Shown here: piece by piece, positions 1 to 5,568 of the stretch | Numbering within the stretch: the stretch's first letter is position 1 | Layout of the letters: each line of letters starts with the position of its first letter | From: Paracoccaceae bacterium | Lineage (GTDB): Bacteria > Pseudomonadota > Alphaproteobacteria > Rhodobacterales > Rhodobacteraceae | Assembly (NCBI GenBank): GCA_009920815.1 | Contig: RFZH01000070.1 | Coordinates: 1 to 9,868, forward strand | DNA: 9,868 bases | Direction of reading: 5' to 3' | Position numbers and translations under genes: made by a program | Notes under the pieces: generated by a model | Database searches by the model: none | Told to the model about the DNA's origin: nothing | Seen by the model: only the letters and a program-made list of their open reading frames with translations

Positions 1-269
1 TTAGACGCCATCAACGCCAGCGTGTTGCTGACGATGGGCATGAGTTTCATTTTCTTAGCAACTGCAGTAATCACATTTGCTTGGTCATCACGGCTGTAAA
101 CAGGCGAGCTGATTACATCACGCAATTCAGCGCTTGCATCCAATGCAGCGCCCAAATCTTCTACGTTGCTTTCAAGGTTCTTTAAATCCGAAGCGTCTTT
201 GGCAAGTTCAAAGACAGCCGTCGCGTAGCGCGCGGCAATGCCGGATGAGATCGAAGCTGGTTCGGACAC
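1..269 (-). CDS. atpH: ATP synthase F1 delta subunit (5' part, runs off left edge)
   Basis: Reading leftward from a GTG at 269 gives 89 codons with no stop before the window edge. The product begins VSEPASISSGIAARYATAVF, the conserved N-terminus of the alphaproteobacterial F1 delta (OSCP) subunit, and continues with the family-like segments ELRDVISSPVYSRDDQ and VSNTLALMAS. Delta sits on top of F1, ties the alpha subunits to the peripheral stalk and so couples the membrane rotor to ATP synthesis. An in-frame GTG two codons upstream (275) is an alternative start. GTG 269 is preferred from the family N-terminus and from a GGAAGGG-type ribosome site just upstream. In this group atpH usually opens the atpHAGDC operon, so the rest is expected left of the window. 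The 253-base gap upstream fits an operon start. Confidence 0.93.
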   Translation of the reverse strand, partial: MSEPASISSGIAARYATAVFELAKDASDLKNLESNVEDLGAALDASAELRDVISSPVYSRDDQANVITAVAKKMKLMPIVSNTLALMAS

Positions 270-522
270 GTCCACCCTTCCGATGTCTGGCCCCATCCCC
301 GCGCACTGATGCACGCAATTCTGGGGGCGTTGAATTCGTTCGCCGAAGCGAAGCAGTTAAATCACGCGGGGTGTAGCAGAGCATTCAAATCCGATCAACA
401 TGCTTAAGCATTTTATTTTCACCTTAAATACTGGTAAAAATAAGGGACTTAGCCAACATGCGACGTAATGCGCATTTTTTATTGCTCACAAAATGGTGAA
501 AAATCTTGGAAAACGCGATTCC
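270..522. promoter_or_regulatory. Gap upstream of atpH; probable promoter region
   Basis: No gene is supported in these 253 bases. The gap separates the methyltransferase stop from the atpH start, both read on the minus strand, and is AT-rich between about 400 and 510. It should hold the end of the methyltransferase transcript and the atp promoter. On the minus strand a weak hairpin (GGAA/TTCC, 508-522) followed by five T is the only terminator-like element, and its 4-bp stem makes it doubtful. A TTGATC, 17 bases, TACACC pair on the minus strand (about 370-398) is a poor sigma-70 match. A 12-bp palindrome lies at 400-411, and a 10-bp palindrome AATGCGCATT lies at 467-476. Confidence 0.4.
400..411. 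repeat. 12-bp perfect palindrome upstream of atpH
   Basis: ATGCTTAAGCAT is self-complementary over all 12 bases and sits about 130 bases upstream of the atpH start in an AT-rich stretch. It could be a binding site for a dimeric regulator of the atp operon. I recognise no specific regulator, and a palindrome of this size can occur by chance. Confidence 0.25.
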
Positions 523-1299
523 TTAGGGTCGCGGATCACGACTCTGGGTGTAGTTGTTTACTGGCTTTGGTGCAGGTTTGGCGAGGCCGCCCAAGACACC
601 AAGCGCCCGTCGCGGCGATGCCTTGACTGCAGTTCCTGTTTTTTGCTGGATCCTTTTACTTGCTTCGACCATCAAAACGCCGCCTGCAAACAGGGGCAGC
701 TTGCGACCAATCTGCTCTAACGCTGGGCCAAGCTTTTGCCATCCTCGATGATGAGATGGTGGAAGATAAAGCGCCGAATTCTGATTTTCAGGTGAAAAGC
801 CATGAACGCGCAACATCGTTTCTAATTGCCCTAATGTAAAAGGGCGTCCAAATCCCATCGGGGTGGCGTCACTCCGCGACCAGATGCCGCCGCGATTGGG
901 CACGATGAACATCACTTTCCCTCCGGGGCCCAGAACACGCCTTGCCTCGTCCAACATCTGCGAGGGTTGATCGCTTGTTTCTAAACCATGCATGATAATC
1001 AGACGGTCCACATGACCTGTTTCCAACGGCCAATATCGTTCATCCGTCAACACAGATACATTCGGCATGCCTGCTGGCCAGGGCATTACACCTTGTGGCC
1101 CAGGCATGAGCGCGACCACTCGACGGGATTTAACCAAAAAGGGCCGCAGCAAAGGGACAGCAAAACCAAATCCTACGACTGTTTGTCCAGTTGTATCGGG
1201 CCACAATTCAACTAACCTATTGCGTATCGCTCTCTGGGCCGCGCGACCCAAAGACTGACGGTAATAGAAATTTTTTAGATCCTGCACATCTAGATGCAT
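523..1299 (-). CDS. Class I SAM-dependent methyltransferase
   Basis: The 258-residue product has a Rossmann-type methyltransferase core. The nucleotide-binding glycine motif VVGFGFAVPL is at residues 41-50. An acidic/LIIMHGLE strand follows at about 97-107, and the post-motif signature RRVLGPGGKVMFIVPNR is at about 120-136. This is the Methyltransf_11 pattern; the substrate cannot be told from sequence. The open frame extends 13 codons upstream to an ATG at 1338. I chose ATG 1299 because MHLDVQDLKNFYYR is the N-terminus I recall for this roseobacter family and AGGG lies 8 bases before it. The last 40 residues are rich in Ala, Pro, Lys and Arg and are probably a disordered tail. The gene diverges from gloB across 62 bases. 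The pair is head to head and may share a promoter region, but a functional link is only inference. Confidence 0.86.
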   Translation of the reverse strand: MHLDVQDLKNFYYRQSLGRAAQRAIRNRLVELWPDTTGQTVVGFGFAVPLLRPFLVKSRRVVALMPGPQGVMPWPAGMPNVSVLTDERYWPLETGHVDRLIIMHGLETSDQPSQMLDEARRVLGPGGKVMFIVPNRGGIWSRSDATPMGFGRPFTLGQLETMLRVHGFSPENQNSALYLPPSHHRGWQKLGPALEQIGRKLPLFAGGVLMVEASKRIQQKTGTAVKASPRRALGVLGGLAKPAPKPVNNYTQSRDPRP

Positions 1300-1361
1300 T
1301 GCCTTGGCCCTGAACTTTCGTAATGCTGACGCTAACACGAAGAAAGATATTGGAAAAGACT
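1300..1361. promoter_or_regulatory. Divergent promoter region, methyltransferase/gloB
   Basis: This 62-base gap lies between two head-to-head starts, so both promoters must lie here or overlap the neighbouring 5' ends. The gloB ribosome site is the GGAAAAG-type stretch just before ATG 1362. I could not pick out a convincing -35/-10 pair for either direction. The gap is shorter if the longer frames (starts at 1338 minus or 1323 plus) were used, since these would overlap each other. Confidence 0.4.
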
Positions 1362-2129
1362 ATGACGTTCGAAATCATCACGATCCCATGCCTACAAGAT
1401 AACTACGCATTTCTTGCGCATGATCACACAGAGGGTGTGACGTTATTGGTCGATGTGCCAGAGTCAGCCCCAATTATTGCGGTCTTAGCAGAAAAAAAAT
1501 GGGCTCTTACCCACGTTTTACTGACACACCATCATTGGGACCACGTTGACGGCCTATCGGACATATTGGAACATCACAGCCCTCAGGTCATTGGTGCAAA
1601 AGCGGATCGGCACCGACTGCCGCCGCTAAATCAAGAGGTGCATGAAGGCGATGTGATAAGGATTGGTTCCCACAAAGGTCAGGTTTTTGACGTGTCGGGT
1701 CATACAATTGGCCATATCGCCGTATATTTCAGCGAAGATCACGCATTATTTACCGCAGATAGCCTCATGGCACTGGGGTGTGGACGGCTTTTCGAGGGAA
1801 GCGGTGAAATGATGTGGGGAAGCTTGTCCAAACTGCGCGCATTGCCAGATGAGACCATGGTATTTTCTGGGCATGAATACACAGCATCTAATGCAAAATT
1901 CGCACTAAGTATTGATCCAAATAACCCTCAACTGACTGAACGCGCAAAACAAATTACGCAAGATCGATCAAAAGGACGGGCCACAGTTCCATCACAACTG
2001 GGGTTAGAAAAGGCAACCAATCCCTTTCTCCGCCCCGATTGTACCCGCATCCGCGCCACCTTGGGCATGAACACCGAAACCGACGCACAAGTGTTTTCCG
2101 AGATCCGATCACGCAAGGATATATTCTAA
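1362..2129 (+). CDS. gloB: Hydroxyacylglutathione hydrolase (glyoxalase II)
   Basis: GloB hydrolyses S-D-lactoylglutathione to D-lactate and glutathione, the second step of cytosolic methylglyoxal detoxification. The 255-residue product has the metallo-beta-lactamase fold signature THHHWDH at residues 55-61. The other metal ligands also lie in their expected motifs: H114 in SGHTIGH, the bridging D133 in FTADSL and H171 in FSGHEYT. GCGRLFEG (139-146) is typical of true glyoxalase II, and the length matches the family. The open frame starts at 1323, but ATG 1362 is chosen because MTFEIITIPCLQDNYAF is the conserved N-terminus and a purine-rich ribosome site precedes it. A run of eight A at 1492-1499 lies inside the gene (codons for AEKKW) without breaking the frame. 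No clear terminator follows. Confidence 0.95.
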   Translation: MTFEIITIPCLQDNYAFLAHDHTEGVTLLVDVPESAPIIAVLAEKKWALTHVLLTHHHWDHVDGLSDILEHHSPQVIGAKADRHRLPPLNQEVHEGDVIRIGSHKGQVFDVSGHTIGHIAVYFSEDHALFTADSLMALGCGRLFEGSGEMMWGSLSKLRALPDETMVFSGHEYTASNAKFALSIDPNNPQLTERAKQITQDRSKGRATVPSQLGLEKATNPFLRPDCTRIRATLGMNTETDAQVFSEIRSRKDIF

Positions 2130-2271
2130 TTCAGAGCCATTTATCAGAATTTTAAAGTTTTTGGCATGAAAATAGCAAAAAAGGGTTGAAGCTTAGGCAC
2201 CGAAGACCACACATTAAGACATACACCTCGATTTGGATTAACCAAATCTCAGCAAGGAAAGGAGCACGCTT
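2130..2271 (+). promoter_or_regulatory. clpA upstream region
   Basis: This is a 142-base gap between gloB and clpA on the same strand, with no coding capacity for the ClpS adaptor that is often found next to clpA. It is AT-rich at its left end, followed by an inverted repeat at 2230-2248. A strong ribosome site, AAAGGAG, is at 2258-2264, 7 bases before the GTG start, and supports that start. A TTGAAG at 2186-2191 could be a -35 element, but the -10 region 18 bases on (CACATT) is poor. Whether clpA has its own promoter or reads through from gloB cannot be settled here. Confidence 0.45.
2230..2248 (+). promoter_or_regulatory. Inverted repeat in clpA leader
   Basis: GATTTGG and CCAAATC form a perfect 7-bp inverted repeat around the 5-base loop ATTAA, ending 9 bases before the AAAGGAG ribosome site of clpA. 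As RNA it would make a short hairpin in the leader; as DNA it could be an operator for a dimeric regulator. There is no T-run after it, so it is not a terminator for gloB. It does not match the CIRCE heat-shock operator. Confidence 0.4.
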
Positions 2272-4599
2272 GTGCCTTCATTTTCGTCAACGTTAGAGAA
2301 TGCAATCCATACTGCATTGGCACTTGCCAATGAACGGTCTCATGAATTTGCAACGCTTGAGCATTTGCTACTGGCATTGCTAGATGAACCCGACGCAGAG
2401 CGTGTCATGTTGGCATGTGATGTGAATATCCCAGATTTACGTCAAAATCTGGTCGACTATATCGACGAAGATCTTTCATCCTTGATTGTCGAAGTGGACG
2501 GATCCGAGGCCGCCCCGACGGCAGCCTTTCAACGCGTTATTCAACGCGCTTTGATCCACGTTCAATCGTCGTCGCGTAAAGAAGTGACTGGTGCGAACGT
2601 CTTGGTCGCGATCTTTGCAGAACGCGAATCAAACGCGGCCTATTTCCTGCAAGATCAGGATATGACCCGGTATGACGCCGTAAACTTTATTTCGCATGGT
2701 GTCGCGAAAAATCCGGCTTATGGTGAAAACCGTCCCGTATCGGGTGCGGAATTTGAAACGGATAATCCGCTGGGCAAAGACGGTCAGGACGATGCGAAAA
2801 AAGAAAGTGCATTGGATAAATACTGCGTTGATCTGAATAAAAAAGCCAACAAAGGGGACATTGATCCACTGATCGGTCGTCACGAGGAAGTGGAACGTTG
2901 TATTCAGGTCCTTTGTCGCCGTCGCAAAAATAACCCACTTTTGGTGGGGGATCCTGGTGTTGGCAAAACGGCAATCGCCGAAGGCTTGGCACGTCGCATT
3001 GTGTCAGCCGACGTCCCAGAAGTTCTATCAGAAACGACAATATTTTCCTTGGACATGGGCGCCTTGCTTGCCGGTACGCGGTACCGCGGTGATTTTGAAG
3101 AACGTTTGAAGGCGGTCGTCAAGGAATTAGAGGAACATCCCAATTCTGTTCTCTTTATTGACGAAATTCACACCGTGATCGGTGCCGGCGCGACCTCTGG
3201 TGGCGCGATGGATGCGTCAAACTTGTTAAAGCCTGCGTTGCAGGGTGGCAAATTGCGTACCATGGGTTCGACAACATACAAAGAGTTCAGGCAACATTTT
3301 GAAAAAGATCGTGCGCTGAGCCGTCGTTTTCAAAAAATTGATGTGAACGAACCATCAGTCGAGGATAGCATCAAGATCTTGAAAGGGATCAAATCATACT
3401 TTGAAGATCATCATGGCATCAAATATACGTCAGATGCCATAAAGTCGGCAGTTGAGCTGGCCGCGCGCTATATTACCGACCGTAAATTGCCAGACAAAGC
3501 AATCGATGTAATTGACGAAGCAGGCGCCGCACAACACTTGCTCCCCGAAAGCAAACGTCGCAAAACGATTGGCGTCAAAGAAATCGAAGCGATCGTTGCC
3601 AAGATTGCGCGCATCCCGCCAAAGAATGTATCAAAGGATGATGCGATTGTCCTAAAAGACCTAGAGCCAAGCTTAAAGCGCGTTGTTTTTGGTCAAGACG
3701 CCGCGATCGAGGCGTTATCATCGGCAATCAAACTTGCCCGTGCAGGCCTGCGTGAGCCGGAAAAACCCATTGGGAGCTATTTGTTTGCGGGGCCAACCGG
3801 TGTTGGAAAGACCGAGGTCGCAAAACAATTGGCAGATACGCTGGGTATCGAATTGCTGCGTTTTGATATGTCCGAATACATGGAAAAACACGCTGTCAGT
3901 CGTCTGATCGGTGCGCCTCCGGGTTACGTCGGGTTTGATCAGGGCGGTCTTTTGACCGACGGTGTGGACCAAAATCCACATTGTGTTTTGCTGCTTGATG
4001 AAATCGAAAAAGCACATCCAGATGTCTACAACATACTTTTACAGGTCATGGATCACGGGACGCTAACGGATCATAATGGACGTTCAGTGGATTTCCGTAA
4101 TGTCATATTGATCATGACATCAAATGCGGGCGCAACCGAGCAGGCAAAGGCAGCTATCGGATTTGGCCGTGACAGACGTGAAGGCGAAGACACAGCCGCC
4201 ATTGAACGTGCATTCACACCAGAATTCCGCAACCGGTTGGATGCTGTCATCAGCTTTGGCCCCTTGCCAAAGTTTGTTATCCTAAAAGTTGTCGAGAAAT
4301 TCGTCTTGCAGCTTGAGGCCCAGTTAATGGATCGTCATGTCTCGATCGAACTCACACAAGCGGCGGCAGAGTGGCTGGCAGATAAAGGTTATGATGACAA
4401 AATGGGGGCTCGTCCCTTGGCCCGCGTCATCCAAGAACATATCAAAAAGCCACTTGCCGAAGAGCTGTTGTTCGGAAAATTGGCGAAAGGTGGATTGGTG
4501 CGCGTGCGCGTGCGAGACGGCGCTTTGGACCTTGATGTGCAGGGCCCGGAAAACCGGCGGATTACGGGCGATAAGCCCCCGCTTTTGACGGCCGATTGA
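2272..4599 (+). CDS. clpA: ATP-dependent Clp protease ATP-binding subunit ClpA
   Basis: ClpA is the cytosolic hexameric unfoldase that feeds substrates, including N-degron proteins delivered by ClpS, to the ClpP peptidase. The 775-residue product has the ClpN double repeat at about 1-140. The first AAA+ module has Walker A GDPGVGKT (226-233), pore loop GTRYRGDFE (268-276) and Walker B LFIDE (294-298). The second has Walker A GPTGVGKT (507-514), pore loop GYVG (551-554), Walker B LLLDE (573-577) and arginine-finger region PEFRNRLD (650-657). The sensor-2 motif GAR is at 712-714. The IGF loop at 629-631 is the ClpP-docking tripeptide. There is no ClpB-type middle domain, so this is ClpA rather than ClpB or ClpC. 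The start is GTG, supported by AAAGGAG 7 bases upstream. Its TGA overlaps the next gene's TTG. No residue needed for activity appears missing. Confidence 0.97.
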   Translation: MPSFSSTLENAIHTALALANERSHEFATLEHLLLALLDEPDAERVMLACDVNIPDLRQNLVDYIDEDLSSLIVEVDGSEAAPTAAFQRVIQRALIHVQSSSRKEVTGANVLVAIFAERESNAAYFLQDQDMTRYDAVNFISHGVAKNPAYGENRPVSGAEFETDNPLGKDGQDDAKKESALDKYCVDLNKKANKGDIDPLIGRHEEVERCIQVLCRRRKNNPLLVGDPGVGKTAIAEGLARRIVSADVPEVLSETTIFSLDMGALLAGTRYRGDFEERLKAVVKELEEHPNSVLFIDEIHTVIGAGATSGGAMDASNLLKPALQGGKLRTMGSTTYKEFRQHFEKDRALSRRFQKIDVNEPSVEDSIKILKGIKSYFEDHHGIKYTSDAIKSAVELAARYITDRKLPDKAIDVIDEAGAAQHLLPESKRRKTIGVKEIEAIVAKIARIPPKNVSKDDAIVLKDLEPSLKRVVFGQDAAIEALSSAIKLARAGLREPEKPIGSYLFAGPTGVGKTEVAKQLADTLGIELLRFDMSEYMEKHAVSRLIGAPPGYVGFDQGGLLTDGVDQNPHCVLLLDEIEKAHPDVYNILLQVMDHGTLTDHNGRSVDFRNVILIMTSNAGATEQAKAAIGFGRDRREGEDTAAIERAFTPEFRNRLDAVISFGPLPKFVILKVVEKFVLQLEAQLMDRHVSIELTQAAAEWLADKGYDDKMGARPLARVIQEHIKKPLAEELLFGKLAKGGLVRVRVRDGALDLDVQGPENRRITGDKPPLLTAD

Positions 4600-5423
4600 G
4601 GTTAAAACGATCATATTTTATGAATGCCGCGGCTTTGGTCGCGGCATTTCCAGTTTCAGCAGCCGATTTCAAATTATCTGTACCAATAGAATGTGATCTG
4701 CGCACTGAGTGCTATATTCAACAATATGTTGACCACGATCCGTCACCAAACGCATCTGATTTTACCTGTTCAAATTTAACGTATGATGGACACAAAGGCA
4801 CAGATTTCGGCCTGCGCGACCCGTCCCTTTTTGCACGCGGCGTCACGGTTGTGGCCGCAGCCAACGGACGCGTTATTGGACGCCGAGATGGCGTGACAGA
4901 CAAATCTTACACAGATGCCGATGCAGAACGGGTAAAAAACATGGAATGCGGAAATGGAGTTGTCATTCAACATGAAAATGGATGGCAAACCCAATATTGT
5001 CACCTTAAACGTGGATCGGTCTTAGTCAGCAAAGGACAGAGTGTTCAGCGCGGCGATCCGTTGGGGCAAATCGGGATTTCAGGCAAAGCAGCCTTTCCCC
5101 ATTTACATTTGTCAGTGCGCCAAGGAAGCCGTGTCGTCGACCCTTTTGCGCCGAATGGACGCTTAAAATGTGGTGGCGAACTTGAAACGCTTTGGGATCT
5201 TACGCCAGCCTATGTCAGCGGCGGCCTTTTAAGCATCGGGTTCAGTGATCATGTTCCGACATTTGAAGACCTTAGATTGGGCACAGCACCAGTGACTTTA
5301 ACGACCCACAGCAAAGCAATCGTCGGTTGCGCACATGCATTTGGTGTACAGCGTAATTACCAGCTAATGATCAACATAACGGGACCCATGGGATTTAGCA
5401 TAAAAAAAATCTTTTGTCCTTGA
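4596..5423 (+). CDS. Secreted M23 (LytM-type) metallopeptidase, frameshifted near 3' end
   Basis: This is a predicted periplasmic peptidoglycan endopeptidase. Residues 1-23 form a signal peptide: basic RLKR start, hydrophobic AAALVAAF, and a VSAA cleavage region. The LytM fold follows with zinc ligands H66 and D70 (HKGTD), H171, and catalytic-type H136 (QYCHL) and H169 (HLH), so the active site looks complete. C33, C39, C58, C118 and C135 could form disulfides, fitting export. TTG 4596 overlaps the clpA stop (TTGA) and keeps the basic start of the signal peptide; ATG 4620 would lose it. The upstream in-frame stop at 4572 leaves no other good start. The 275-residue product ends in IFCP after an A8 run that shifts the frame. 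The missing 52 residues are read one base on, to 5568. The enzyme core precedes the shift, so a truncated protein might still act. Confidence 0.85.
   Translation: MRLKRSYFMNAAALVAAFPVSAADFKLSVPIECDLRTECYIQQYVDHDPSPNASDFTCSNLTYDGHKGTDFGLRDPSLFARGVTVVAAANGRVIGRRDGVTDKSYTDADAERVKNMECGNGVVIQHENGWQTQYCHLKRGSVLVSKGQSVQRGDPLGQIGISGKAAFPHLHLSVRQGSRVVDPFAPNGRLKCGGELETLWDLTPAYVSGGLLSIGFSDHVPTFEDLRLGTAPVTLTTHSKAIVGCAHAFGVQRNYQLMINITGPMGFSIKKIFCP
5402..5409 (+). other. A8 homopolymer, site of the M23 frameshift
   Basis: Eight consecutive A (codons ATA AAA AAA ATC) lie where the M23 frame breaks. With seven A the frame continues for 52 codons. Possible explanations are a real one-base insertion, an error in the assembly, slippage by RNA polymerase giving a mixture of both proteins, or a reversible phase-variable tract. 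The shift needed skips one base forward, so ordinary -1 ribosomal frameshifting would not give it. Confidence 0.85.
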
Positions 5424-5568
5424 AAAAGATCAAGCACAAGTCACGCGATCTATCGGTAAAAAACACACCCAAGACTGGGTCCGGGGCATGTACCAAGTAC
5501 AGGTTCAACTCATCAGAAATGGCATAACGACTGACGCAATGGAATTTCAGACAATCATCTCTGACTAA
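5410..5568 (+). pseudogene. Displaced C-terminal part of the M23 peptidase
   Basis: From 5410 the shifted frame reads 52 codons: it starts SFVLEKDQAQVTRSIG, continues with YQVQVQLIRNG and ends TIISD before TAA at 5566-5568. The preceding GPMGFSIKK joins smoothly to VLEKDQAQ, as expected for the C-terminal beta domain I recall in roseobacter M23 proteins of about 320 residues. The joined protein would be 323 residues. The stop overlaps the convergent OmpA-like gene's stop at 5565-5567, so this frame fills the whole otherwise empty gap. It has no start of its own and is only meaningful as the tail of the preceding gene. Confidence 0.8.

Noticed and set aside
134..376. 80-codon open frame on the plus strand near the left edge
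   Set aside because: It is antisense to atpH, which is clearly recognisable, and the translated sequence looks like an arbitrary shadow.
508..522. Rho-independent terminator after the methyltransferase gene
   Set aside because: The minus-strand hairpin has only a 4-bp stem and a T-run several bases away, too weak to call as a separate feature.
2164..2187. Seven-codon leader peptide before clpA
   Set aside because: ATG AAA ATA to TGA is open but lacks a ribosome site or any regulatory codon run.
5400..5425. Programmed -1 ribosomal frameshift in the M23 gene
   Set aside because: The A-rich stretch looks slippery, but the coding continuation lies one base forward (+1), not back, and I see no downstream pseudoknot-like structure.
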